Below, piece after piece: positions 19,576 to 28,510 of a DNA stretch of 64,000 nt (position 1 is the first letter of the stretch; each line of letters opens with the position of its first letter). The DNA comes from Isoptericola sp. (lineage in GTDB: Bacteria > Actinomycetota > Actinomycetes > Actinomycetales > Cellulomonadaceae). The translations under genes and the position numbers were made by a program. The DNA lies in NCBI GenBank assembly GCA_031180595.1, contig JAPSLQ010000001.1:1-64000 (forward strand), in the 5' to 3' direction. A model generated the notes under the pieces. It was not told the origin of the DNA, ran no database searches, and saw nothing but the letters and a program-made list of their open reading frames with translations.

Positions 19576-20163
19576 TCAGGCCGGGCGTCCGGCCTGCTCC
19601 TGCGGCCACTGCGGGTCCTGGACGGAGTCCCAGCGGACCCGGGGCGAGCCGCCGTCGATCCGGTCGGCGAGCTTGGCGCGGCCCGCCCGCACCTGCTTGG
19701 TCAGCGTCGCGAGGTCCTGCTCGAAGTCGGCGAGCCGGGCGTCGCAGTACTGGTCGGCGTCGGCGCGGAGCTCGGCAGCCCGCCGCTCGGCCTCCGCGAC
19801 GATCTCGGCTGCGCGCGACCGCGCCTGGACCACGACCTGCTCCTGCTCGACCAGCTCGATCGCCCGTGCCCGCGCCGTCGTGACGATCTCCTCGGCCTGC
19901 CGGTGCGCGTCGGCGAGGGAACGCTCGGCGTCCTCCAGCACCTCGTCGGCGCGCGCGACCTGCGTCGGCAGGGCGTCGCGCAGCTCGTCGACGAGGCCGA
20001 GCGCCTGGTCCCGGTCGACCCTGACGTTGGTCGACAGGGGCATCGCGCGCGCGTTCTCGAGCAGGGCGGCGAGGTCCTCGAGGATCTCGAGCAGGCCCGC
20101 GGTCGGGTTCTGGGTCGTCGTGTCGCTCGTCATCTCGCTCGTCGTCTCGTTCCGTCCGGCCAT
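19576..20163 (-). CDS. DivIVA/ATP-synthase-B-like coiled-coil protein
   Basis: Heptad-rich AEEIVTTARARAIELVEQEQVVVQARSRAAEIVAEAERRAAEL. Confidence 0.65.
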   Translation of the reverse strand: MAGRNETTSEMTSDTTTQNPTAGLLEILEDLAALLENARAMPLSTNVRVDRDQALGLVDELRDALPTQVARADEVLEDAERSLADAHRQAEEIVTTARARAIELVEQEQVVVQARSRAAEIVAEAERRAAELRADADQYCDARLADFEQDLATLTKQVRAGRAKLADRIDGGSPRVRWDSVQDPQWPQEQAGRPA

Positions 20164-20174
20164 GGTCGTCCCCC

Positions 20175-20660
20175 TCAGCGTGCCAGCGCCGCCCGCAGCG
20201 CGTCGGCGACCCCCGGAGGGACGAGGTCGTCGACCGGGCCGCCGTGGCGGGCGATGTCCTTGACCAGCGACGACGCCACGTGCGCGTACCGCTGGTCGCC
20301 CGGGACGAAGACCGTCTCCAGGCCGGTCAGGTGCCGGTTCATCAGCGCCATGGGCAGCTCGGAGTCGAAGTCCGCCCCGCCGCGCAGGCCCTTGACCACC
20401 GCGACCGCACCGACGTCGCGGCAGAACTCCACCAGCAGCCCGGGCACCTCCTCGACCCGCACGTCGGCGGTCTCGGGGTCCGCCTCGAGCGCCGCCCGCG
20501 CCAGGCCGACCCGCTCGGCGGGCGACAGCAGCGCGGACTTCGACGCGTTGCGCGCCACCCCCACGACGACGTCGTCGAACATCCGGCGCGCGCGGCGCAC
20601 GATGTCGAGGTGCCCGAGCGTGATGGGGTCGAACGACCCGGGGCAGACTGCGGTGGTCAC
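20175..20660 (-). CDS. coaD: Phosphopantetheine adenylyltransferase
   Basis: MTTAVCPGSFDPITLGHLDIVRRA. Confidence 0.96.
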   Translation of the reverse strand: MTTAVCPGSFDPITLGHLDIVRRARRMFDDVVVGVARNASKSALLSPAERVGLARAALEADPETADVRVEEVPGLLVEFCRDVGAVAVVKGLRGGADFDSELPMALMNRHLTGLETVFVPGDQRYAHVASSLVKDIARHGGPVDDLVPPGVADALRAALAR

Positions 20661-20713
20661 GCGGCCACGCTATCCCGGCGTCCGGCGGATTCCGCCGAGG
20701 CTGACCGGAGGTG

Positions 20714-21289
20714 TCACGAGCCGGTGCCGCGCGCCTCGACCGGCTCGGCGTAGTGCACGGCCGTCTCTCCGTAGTCCTTGCGCGCGTACGCCTCCAGACC
20801 GGCCGGCCACGCCGGTTCCGGGCTGCGTGTCGAGCGCTCGACCACGACGACCGCCCCCGGTGCGAGCACGCCCGGCGCGGCCAGGTGCTCGAGCACGGTG
20901 GCGAGGGCGGCCTCGGTGAGGTCGTACGGCGGGTCGAGGAACACGACGTCGAACGGGCCGGCGGCGACCGCCGCATACCGCTCGGCGGTGTCGGCGACGA
21001 CGCGCACGGTGCCGGAGAGCCCGAGGTCCGCCACGTTGCGCCGGGCGACGTCCGCGGCGCGGCGCGCGGAGTCCACCAGCACGACCTCCGCGGCCCCGCG
21101 GCTGGCGGCCTCGAGGCCGAGCGCACCGGAGCCCGCGTACAGGTCGAGGACCCGTCCGCCGTCGAGCACGTCGAGGTGCTCGAGGCGCGAGAAGATCGCC
21201 TCCCGGACGCGGTCGCTCGTGGGGCGCGTGCCCTTGGGCGGCACCGCGATGGTGCGCCCGCCCACGCTCCCGGCCACGATCCTCGTCAT
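20714..21289 (-). CDS. rsmD: 16S rRNA (guanine(966)-N(2))-methyltransferase
   Basis: MTRIVAGSVGGRTIAVPPKGTRPTSDRVREAIFS; FLDPPYD. Confidence 0.95.
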   Translation of the reverse strand: MTRIVAGSVGGRTIAVPPKGTRPTSDRVREAIFSRLEHLDVLDGGRVLDLYAGSGALGLEAASRGAAEVVLVDSARRAADVARRNVADLGLSGTVRVVADTAERYAAVAAGPFDVVFLDPPYDLTEAALATVLEHLAAPGVLAPGAVVVVERSTRSPEPAWPAGLEAYARKDYGETAVHYAEPVEARGTGS

Positions 21290-21304
21290 GCGGCCGAGCG
21301 TAGA

Positions 21305-23557
21305 TCACGCCCGCTCGAGGAACTCCTCCTGCTCCTCGTCGAGCTGCGCCGCGATCGCGGCGCGCAGGTCCGGCTGGTGGTGCAGCTCGGGGTCCGCCTC
21401 GACGACGGCGGTCGCCTCGCGGCGCGCGGTCTCGATGACGTCGGCGTCCTTGACCACGCGCAGCAGCCGCAGCGAGCTCGACCGGCCGGACTGGGCCGCC
21501 CCGAGGACGTCGCCCTCGGACCGCAGCTCGAGGTCGAGCGTCGCGAGCCGGAAGCCGTCGGTCGTCTCCGCCAGCGCCTCGACGCGCGCCGCCGCCGGTG
21601 TCCCGGGCTCCGCCGTCGAGACCAGCAGGCACAGGCCCGGCGCGCTGCCGCGGCCGACCCGCCCGCGCAGCTGGTGCAGCTGCGACAGGCCGAAGCGGTC
21701 GGCGTCGAACACGACCATGGCCGTCGCCTCCGGCACGTCGACGCCGACCTCGATGACCGTCGTCGACACGAGCACCTGGACCTCCCCGGCCGCGAACCGC
21801 GCCATGACCGCATCCTTGTCGGCCGGGGCCATCTGGCCGTGCAGGACGCCTACCTCGACGCCCTCGAGCTGCGGCAGCGTGCGCAGCATGTCGGCGACCT
21901 CGAGCACCGCGCGCAGCGGCGGGCGGTCGGAGGCGGCCTCGCCCGCGGTGAGCTCGAGGAAGTCGGGGACGTCGTCGAACTCGGCCGCGGCACCGGCGCC
22001 GGACGCCGTCCCGACGTCCGGGTCGGGGTGGATGCGCGGGCACACGACGTAGGCGCGGTGGCCGGCGTCGACCTCCTCGCGCACGCGCGCCCACGTGCGG
22101 TCCATCCACACGGGGTTGGCCGCGGGCACGACGTGCGTGGTGATGCCGGAGCGCCCCGCCGGCACCTCGGTGAGCGACGACGTCTCGAGGTCGCCGAAGA
22201 CGGTCATCGCGACCGTGCGCGGGATGGGCGTGGCGGTCATCACGAGGAGGTGCGGCGCGGCCCGGCCCTTGGCCCGCAGCGCGTCGCGCTGCTCGACCCC
22301 GAACCGGTGCTGCTCGTCGACCACCACGAGCCCGAGATCGGCGAACTGCACGTGCTCGCCCAGCAGGGCGTGCGTCCCGACGACGATGCCGGCCTCGCCG
22401 CTCGCCGCCTGCAGCAGCGCCTCCTTGCGCGCCGCCGCGCCGAGCGACCCGGTGAGCAGCGCGACCCGCGTGCCGTTCTCGGACCCGCCGAGCAGCCCGC
22501 CCTCCGCGAGCGGCCCGAGGAGCTGGCGCAGCGTGCGCGCGTGCTGCGCGGCGAGCACCTCGGTCGGGGCGAGCAGCGCGGCCTGCCCGCCGGCATCGAC
22601 GACCTGGAGCATCGCCCGCAGCGCGACGACCGTCTTGCCCGACCCGACCTCGCCCTGCAGCAGCCGCTGCATGGGCCGCGCCCGGGCGAGCTCGCGCGCG
22701 ACCTCGGCGCCGACCGACGCCTGGCCGGCCGTGAGCTCGAACGGCAGCCGGGCGTCGAAGTCGGCGAGCAGGCTCGGCTCGCCCGGTTCGCGCGGCGGGC
22801 GGGCGGTCGCCTCCTGCTCGGCCGCGCGGGCACGCCGCTGCGCGAGCGCGGCCTGGAGCACGAAGGCCTCCTCGAAGCGGAACCGGTCGCGCGCCTGCTG
22901 CCACTCCCCCGCGTCGGTGGGCACGTGGACCCGGCGGAGCGCGTCGAGCCGGTCCGGCAGGCCCAGCCTGGCGCGCACCTCCAGGGGCACCGGGTCGGCC
23001 ACGTCGTCGGGGCCGAGCGGGTCGAGCACCGTCCGCACGGCGCGCTGGACGCGCCAGCTCGGTACCGCCGCCGAGGCCGGGTAGATCGGGATGGGCCGGC
23101 TCGCCTCGAACATCGCCTCCTCGGCGTCGTCGGCGTCGACGCCCACGAGCACGTAGTCGGGGTGGGTGAGCTGGCGCTGTCCGCGGTACTCGCTCACGAC
23201 GCCCGTGAAGAGCCCCGTGCGGCCGGGCCGCAGCTTGTCCTCGTGCGGGCGCAGCGCGCCGGGGCGCCTGGCGAAGAACGTGAGCTGCAGCTCGTGGCTG
23301 CCGTCGGTCACCACGGCCTGCAGCAGGGCGCCGCCGCGGCTGCGCATCGGTCGCACCGTGGCCCGCGCGACACGCGCCATGACGGTGACGTGCTCACCGA
23401 GCGCCAGCCGGTCCATGTCCGTGAGCGTCCCCGGGTCCCCGTAGCGGCGCGGGTAGTGCCGCAGCAGGTCTCCGACGGTGTGCAGACCCAGCTTGCCCAG
23501 CGGACCCGCGGTGCGGGCACCGAGCACCGCGGACAGCTTCTCGTCCTCGCGGCCCAT
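21305..23557 (-). CDS. recG: ATP-dependent DNA helicase RecG
   Basis: LLQGEVGSGKTVVALRAML, DEQHRFGVEQR, QLRGRVGRG. Confidence 0.95.
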   Translation of the reverse strand: MGREDEKLSAVLGARTAGPLGKLGLHTVGDLLRHYPRRYGDPGTLTDMDRLALGEHVTVMARVARATVRPMRSRGGALLQAVVTDGSHELQLTFFARRPGALRPHEDKLRPGRTGLFTGVVSEYRGQRQLTHPDYVLVGVDADDAEEAMFEASRPIPIYPASAAVPSWRVQRAVRTVLDPLGPDDVADPVPLEVRARLGLPDRLDALRRVHVPTDAGEWQQARDRFRFEEAFVLQAALAQRRARAAEQEATARPPREPGEPSLLADFDARLPFELTAGQASVGAEVARELARARPMQRLLQGEVGSGKTVVALRAMLQVVDAGGQAALLAPTEVLAAQHARTLRQLLGPLAEGGLLGGSENGTRVALLTGSLGAAARKEALLQAASGEAGIVVGTHALLGEHVQFADLGLVVVDEQHRFGVEQRDALRAKGRAAPHLLVMTATPIPRTVAMTVFGDLETSSLTEVPAGRSGITTHVVPAANPVWMDRTWARVREEVDAGHRAYVVCPRIHPDPDVGTASGAGAAAEFDDVPDFLELTAGEAASDRPPLRAVLEVADMLRTLPQLEGVEVGVLHGQMAPADKDAVMARFAAGEVQVLVSTTVIEVGVDVPEATAMVVFDADRFGLSQLHQLRGRVGRGSAPGLCLLVSTAEPGTPAAARVEALAETTDGFRLATLDLELRSEGDVLGAAQSGRSSSLRLLRVVKDADVIETARREATAVVEADPELHHQPDLRAAIAAQLDEEQEEFLERA

Positions 23558-25218
23558 CAGTCCTCCTGCTCCTCCACGCACAGCGTCACGCCGGTCCCCG
23601 GGCGCCCGGTCGGCAGGACCACCAGCTCGGCGCCCGCGGCGGCCCCCGCGGCCACCCGCTCGAGGTCGTCGACGGCGGCGGTCGGGACGTCGTCGTCGAC
23701 CAGGGCGGTCACGAGCACCGGCACGCGCTCGTCCAGGAGCGCCTCGAGAGCCGCCCCGCACCCGGCTGCCGGGGTCTCGGCCGTCCGGAGCCGCCGCAGG
23801 GCCGTCCGGACGGCGGCGGGCACGTCGACGTCCGCCTCGCCCGTCGCGGCCGCCGCGTCCACGGCGTCCGCCGCGACCGCGACCGCCGTGACGACGCGGG
23901 CGTCGTCGGTCGCGTCGACGACGACCGCCTCGACGTCCTCGTCCCCCGTCTCGGCCAGGCGCGCCGCGAGGGCGGACGGCACGTCGGTCGCCGCGTCGGG
24001 CACCGGCCCCGGCAGGACGAGAACCCGGCCCGCGGCGGCGCCGAGCGCCGCCTGCGCCAGGTCGGCGGCGGTGACGGGCACGTCGAGCGCGAGCAGCACG
24101 ATCGCCCCGCCCCGGGCGAGGTCGGCGGCGAGCCGGGGCGCCCCCGTGGCCGCGACCACGCCCCAGCCGACCGGCGGCACGGCGAGGTGCCGGACGTGCA
24201 CGTGCGAGACCGCTCCGCGGCCGGCCCACCTGCGCGCGACGGCGAGCGCCGCGTCGAGGTCGGGCGTGTGGACGTGCGCCTGCCAGACCGCGTCGGCGGC
24301 GTCCGCGGCCTCGTCCTCGCCGCCACCCACGACGACGACCGAGTCCCCCACCGCCCCGAGGTCGGCGCGCAGCGCCTCCCCCACGCCGCCGGGCGCGAAG
24401 CCCGCGGCGCCCGCCGCGCGGTGCAGGACGAACATGAGCTCGAGCTCCTCGCCGTGGGCGGCGGGCACGCCCGCCACACCGCCGTCGAGCAGACCGCCGG
24501 CGAGCGGGCCCGCGGGGCCGCCGGCCGCGTGCAGGTCGAGGTCGAGCGTCACGGGCGTCATGCTGACGGGCGCCTCCGACAGCCCGCGGGAGACCCGCTG
24601 CGCCTCGGCGAGGGCGTGCAGCACGAGCACCAGACCGCACGCGCCGGCGTCGAGCACCCCGGCCGCGCGCAGGGCCGCGAGCGTGCCCACGCTGGACAGG
24701 GCGGCCTCGCGCGCGCCGCGGCGGGCGGCGTCGAGCACGGCCTGCCGCCCGCCGTCGGGCGCCTCGGCGGCCTCGGGGGCCGCGGCCGCCTCCCTCGCCG
24801 CAGCGGCGGCCACGTCGGCCGCGGTGAGGATCGTGCCGTGCTCCGGGTGGGCGACGGCGCGGCGGGCGTTGCGGGCGGCGGCGTCGAGCGCGGGGGCGAG
24901 CGGGTCGCGACGGGTCGCGGCGACGGCCAGGCCGCGCAGCCACTCGCTGAGGATGACGCCCGAGTTGCCGCGCGCCCCGAGCAGCGCGCCGCGCGCCATG
25001 ACCCGCAGGAGCCGTGCGCCGCCGACGTCGTCGGGGGCGTCGTGGATCGCGTGCGCGGCCTCGCGCAGGGTCAGGTGCATGTTGGTGCCCGTGTCGCCGT
25101 CGGCGACGGGGAAGACGTTGACGCCGTCGAGCGCGGTCCGGGCCCGGCCGAGGGCCTCGACGGCGAGCCGTGCCCAGGTGCGCACGACCGCCGCGTCGAG
25201 CGGCTCGGCGTCGGTCAA
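23557..25218 (-). CDS. DAK2 domain-containing protein
   Basis: GVNVFPVADGDTGTNMHLTL; TTG start with GGGAGG RBS; ATGA overlap with recG. Confidence 0.9.
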   Translation of the reverse strand: MTDAEPLDAAVVRTWARLAVEALGRARTALDGVNVFPVADGDTGTNMHLTLREAAHAIHDAPDDVGGARLLRVMARGALLGARGNSGVILSEWLRGLAVAATRRDPLAPALDAAARNARRAVAHPEHGTILTAADVAAAAAREAAAAPEAAEAPDGGRQAVLDAARRGAREAALSSVGTLAALRAAGVLDAGACGLVLVLHALAEAQRVSRGLSEAPVSMTPVTLDLDLHAAGGPAGPLAGGLLDGGVAGVPAAHGEELELMFVLHRAAGAAGFAPGGVGEALRADLGAVGDSVVVVGGGEDEAADAADAVWQAHVHTPDLDAALAVARRWAGRGAVSHVHVRHLAVPPVGWGVVAATGAPRLAADLARGGAIVLLALDVPVTAADLAQAALGAAAGRVLVLPGPVPDAATDVPSALAARLAETGDEDVEAVVVDATDDARVVTAVAVAADAVDAAAATGEADVDVPAAVRTALRRLRTAETPAAGCGAALEALLDERVPVLVTALVDDDVPTAAVDDLERVAAGAAAGAELVVLPTGRPGTGVTLCVEEQED

Positions 25219-25448
25219 CGCGCCTCCCTGGGGTCCGGCCTGGCCACGGGCACGTCTGGCGTACCCTGGGACGGACCGGTGCCCGTCCGGCTCCACCGTA
25301 GCGGTGACCGACCCCACGTTGAGGCATGGCGTGCGGATCGGCTATCCTCGTGTGGTTGCCCGGACCGTTCCGGGCGCCCCCAAGACCACCAGCATCGTGT
25401 CCTGCTGCGCTTCCGCGCGGGACGCGACCCGACGATTCAGGAGACACC

Positions 25449-25640
25449 GTGGCTGCCAACTGCGACGTCTGCGGCAAGGGCCCGGGCTTCGGGCACAGCA
25501 TCTCGCACTCCCACATCCGCACCAAGCGCCGTTGGAACCCGAACATCCAGCGCGTGCGTGCCGTCGTCGCGGGCACCCCGAAGCGCGTCAACGTCTGCAC
25601 CTCGTGCCTCAAGGCCGGCAAGGTCCAGCGCCAGGCCTGA
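25449..25640 (+). CDS. rpmB: 50S ribosomal protein L28 (zinc-ribbon form)
   Basis: VAANCDVCGKGPGFGHSISHSHIRTKRRWNPNIQ…CTSCLKAGKV. Confidence 0.96.
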   Translation: MAANCDVCGKGPGFGHSISHSHIRTKRRWNPNIQRVRAVVAGTPKRVNVCTSCLKAGKVQRQA

Positions 25641-25678
25641 GCCGCCGCGCGCCGGGTCTCCGGCGCACCAGCTTCTCC

Positions 25679-25712
25679 ACGACGCCCGCCGGGTTCGCCC
25701 GGCGGGCGTCGT
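25679..25712. terminator. rpmB terminator
   Basis: ACGACGCCCGCCGGG-TTCG-CCCGGCGGGCGTCGT, 15-bp perfect stem and tetraloop. Confidence 0.9.
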
Positions 25713-25825
25713 GCTGCGCGGGGGTCGCGCGGCTCCGCACGAGGGTCGTTCGCTCTGCAAAGAGTTCTTGAAGCATTCACCAAACGCGCTTGGCGGTCGT
25801 ACCGCCTCCATGGCAGGCTGTGGGC

Positions 25826-26344
25826 ATGATGGTGCAGACCGACAACGACGTTGTCATCCGGTCCGCGACGCCGGACGACGCCGCCGCGATCGCCCGCGTT
25901 CATGTGACCTCCTGGAAGGGCGCGTACGCGGGCGTCCTCCCTCAGGAGTACCTCGACTCGCTCGGCCCGGAGAGCCGGCTCGAGGAGTGGACGAAGATCC
26001 TCTCCGAGGGCCGGGGCACCACGATCGTCGCCGAGGCCGACGGGCGCACGCTCGGCTTCGCGAGCTGGGGCCCGTCGCGCGACGAGGACGCGGAGGACGG
26101 CGACCTCGAGCTCTACGCCATCTACCTCGACCCGGAGGCCTGGGGACGCGGCGTCGCCCGTGACCTCATGCGGTCCGTGCTCGCGGACGTCCAGGCAGGG
26201 ACCCCGATGTCGCTGTGGGTCCCCGCCACGAGCGACCGCGCCCGCCACTTCTACCGCCGCCACGGGTTCCACCCCGACGGCATCGAGCGCATCGACGAGG
26301 TCGGCGGCACGCCCGTGACCCAGGTCCGCTACCGCCGGGGCTGA
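25826..26344 (+). CDS. GNAT family N-acetyltransferase
   Basis: VIRSATPDDAAAIARVHVTSWKGAYAG…YLDPEAWGRGVARDLM…FYRRHGF. Confidence 0.92.
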   Translation: MMVQTDNDVVIRSATPDDAAAIARVHVTSWKGAYAGVLPQEYLDSLGPESRLEEWTKILSEGRGTTIVAEADGRTLGFASWGPSRDEDAEDGDLELYAIYLDPEAWGRGVARDLMRSVLADVQAGTPMSLWVPATSDRARHFYRRHGFHPDGIERIDEVGGTPVTQVRYRRG

Positions 26345-26350
26345 GAGGCC

Positions 26351-27418
26351 TCACCCCCCGAAGTGGTCCCACCCGGGCCGGACCGCCGCCTCGCGCCCGT
26401 CGACCACCGCGCGAGGCCCGCGCTCGTCCGTCCCGCGCACACGCCCCACGGCGCGGAAGCCCTCGGGCAGGTCGACGTCCGCGGGGAAGGTCGCGAGCAG
26501 CCCGTGGTCCTCACCGCCTCCGAGCACCCACCCGAGCGCGACCTCCGTCTCCTCCGCCATGCCCGGCTCGGGCACGTCCGCCTCGACCCGGCCGGCGAGC
26601 GCCCGCGCCGCCGGCCGCAGCGCCGCCACGTCCCGCTCGAGCGCGGACCGGTCGAGGTCCACGACGACGTCGCTCGCCCGCGCGAGCCGGCCGGCGTCGC
26701 GCAGGAGCCCGTCCGAGACGTCGAGCATCGCCGTCGCGCCCGCGACACCTGCAGCCGGGCCGGCGTGCAGCGGCGACTCCGGGCGCAGGTACCCGGCCAC
26801 GAGCGGCGCGAACAGGCCTGACGCGCCGGGCGCACCCTCGGCGGGTGCGACGGCGCCGGCGTCGAGCAGCGCGAGCCCGGCGGCGGACCGTCCGAGCACC
26901 CCGGCGTGCGCGACCATGTCGCCCGCCCGGGCGCCCGAGCGCAGCACGGGTGGGCGCCCGCCCAGGTCGCCGTGCACGGTGACCGCGACGACGACGGCGT
27001 CCCCGCCCGACAGGTCTCCCCCCACGACAGCGGCCCCGGCCGGCGCGGTCGCGGCCGCGAGCCCCCGCGCCAGGTCGGTCACCCATCCGGCCGGGACGTC
27101 GCCGGGCACGACGAGCGACACGACCAGAGCGGTGGGCCGCGCACCCATCGCCGCGACGTCGGCGAGGTTCTGCACCGCGGCCCGCCAGCCGACGTCGTAC
27201 CCCGACGACCAGCGGCGCCGGAAGTGCCGGTCCTCGACGAGCACGTCGGTCGAGACGACGTAGCGGCCGTCGGGCGCGCGCACCACCGCGGCGTCGTCGC
27301 CCGGGCCGACCTCGGTCGCGTCCCCGGCAGGGAGCAGCGGGAAGATCCGGGCGAGGAGCTCGGTCTCGTCGAGGTCGCGCACGAGCTCGTGCGGGGCGGG
27401 CGCGGTGGGGTCGGTCAC
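26351..27418 (-). CDS. thiL: Thiamine-phosphate kinase
   Basis: ELLARIFPLLP…GPGDDAAVV…DVLVEDRHF…NLADVAAMGARP…LDVSDGLLRDAGRLA. Confidence 0.94.
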   Translation of the reverse strand: MTDPTAPAPHELVRDLDETELLARIFPLLPAGDATEVGPGDDAAVVRAPDGRYVVSTDVLVEDRHFRRRWSSGYDVGWRAAVQNLADVAAMGARPTALVVSLVVPGDVPAGWVTDLARGLAAATAPAGAAVVGGDLSGGDAVVVAVTVHGDLGGRPPVLRSGARAGDMVAHAGVLGRSAAGLALLDAGAVAPAEGAPGASGLFAPLVAGYLRPESPLHAGPAAGVAGATAMLDVSDGLLRDAGRLARASDVVVDLDRSALERDVAALRPAARALAGRVEADVPEPGMAEETEVALGWVLGGGEDHGLLATFPADVDLPEGFRAVGRVRGTDERGPRAVVDGREAAVRPGWDHFGG

Positions 27419-27470
27419 GCACGGAACCCTATCGACCGCCCGGTGCGTGCACGCCGGGTACCGTGGGCGC

Positions 27471-27950
27471 GTGCTCCGCCGTGCCGTGCCCGCCCTGCTC
27501 GCCCTCCCGGTCGTCGCGACGCTCACGACGACGCTCGCCGCCTGCACGCCCACGATCGGCGTCGAGGTGGCGGAGGACGCGGCGAACCCGGTGTGCGCCG
27601 AGGTCATGCTCGCACTGCCGGACCGGCTCGCCGACGACCTGCCCAAGGTCAAGACCGACAGCCAGGCCACCGCCGCGTGGGGCGAGCCGGGGGCCGCGGT
27701 GACGCTGCGGTGCGGCGTCGCGCCGCCCGGACCGTCGGCCGAGTGCCAGCGCGTCGAGTCCGGCGGTGCCACGGTCGACTGGATCGTCGCGACGGACGGC
27801 GAGGGCACGTGGCAGTTCGTCACCTACGGGCGCGACCCCGCCGTCGAGGTCGTGGTGCCGCCCGCCGTGACCGAGACCCACTCGACGGCGTTCGTCGCCG
27901 ACCTGACCCAGGCCGTCAACCACGTCGAACAGACACGCGAGTGCACCTGA
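27471..27950 (+). CDS. DUF3515 family protein (secreted/lipoprotein)
   Basis: Signal peptide with LAAC; GEPGAAVTLRCGV… typical DUF3515 next to thiL/ddl. Confidence 0.75.
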   Translation: MLRRAVPALLALPVVATLTTTLAACTPTIGVEVAEDAANPVCAEVMLALPDRLADDLPKVKTDSQATAAWGEPGAAVTLRCGVAPPGPSAECQRVESGGATVDWIVATDGEGTWQFVTYGRDPAVEVVVPPAVTETHSTAFVADLTQAVNHVEQTRECT

Positions 27951-28010
27951 CGAGGTAGCGCCCGATCCGCCGAGGTAGCGCGCGATCCGCCGAGGTAGCG
28001 CATGTGTCGG
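27951..28010 (+). repeat. Three tandem 20-bp units CGAGGTAGCG…
   Basis: CGAGGTAGCG at 27951, 27971, 27991; first two units CGAGGTAGCGCSCGATCCGC. Confidence 0.95.
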
Positions 28011-28032
28011 ACGCCGGTGGCACGGTGGGGCC

Positions 28033-28449
28033 ATGGATCAGCGTCTGAGCCTCGTGACCCTCGTCGTCGCCGACCTGTCCGCGACACACCGCTTCTACGT
28101 CGACGGGCTGGACTGGGAGCCGTTGCTCGAGGCGCCCGGCGAGGTCCTCATGTTCCGCGTCGGCGAGCGGATCGTGCTCTCGCTGTGGGACGAGTCGCAC
28201 GCGCGGGAGGAGATCGGTCCGGTCAGCAAGGACGGGACCCCTCCGTTGACGCTCGCGCACAACGTCGGGTCGCGTGCCGCCGTCGACCAGGTGCTCGACG
28301 ACGCACGGCGCGCGGCTGCACCCATGGTGAGCGACGCCGTCGAGCGCGAGTGGGGCGGGTACTCCGGCTACTTCGCGGACCCCGACGGCTTCCGCTGGGA
28401 GGTCGCGTGGGCACCGGGCCCGCTCTCGGAGATCGTCCTGCCGGACTGA
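28033..28449 (+). CDS. VOC/glyoxalase family protein
   Basis: LSLVTLVVADLSATHRFYVDGLDWEP…YFADPDGFRWEVAWAPGP. Confidence 0.92.
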   Translation: MDQRLSLVTLVVADLSATHRFYVDGLDWEPLLEAPGEVLMFRVGERIVLSLWDESHAREEIGPVSKDGTPPLTLAHNVGSRAAVDQVLDDARRAAAPMVSDAVEREWGGYSGYFADPDGFRWEVAWAPGPLSEIVLPD

Positions 28450-28452
28450 GCA

Positions 28453-28510
28453 CGCTACCTCGCGCGGACGCGCTACCTCGGCGCAGGACGCGCTACCTCG
28501 GCGGGGCGCG
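28453..28510 (-). repeat. Inverted counterpart array (CGCTACCTCG x3 plus degenerate copy)
   Basis: CGCTACCTCG at 28453, 28471, 28491; GCGTTACCG at the ddl stop. Confidence 0.95.

Noticed and set aside
20711-25771. 1686-aa plus-strand ORF opposite rsmD/recG/DAK2
   Set aside because: Antisense open frame typical of >70% GC DNA; low-complexity R/A/H-rich translation, while the minus strand encodes recognisable conserved proteins.
27951-28000. CRISPR array
   Set aside because: Units are 20-bp tandem repeats with no unique spacers and no cas genes nearby.
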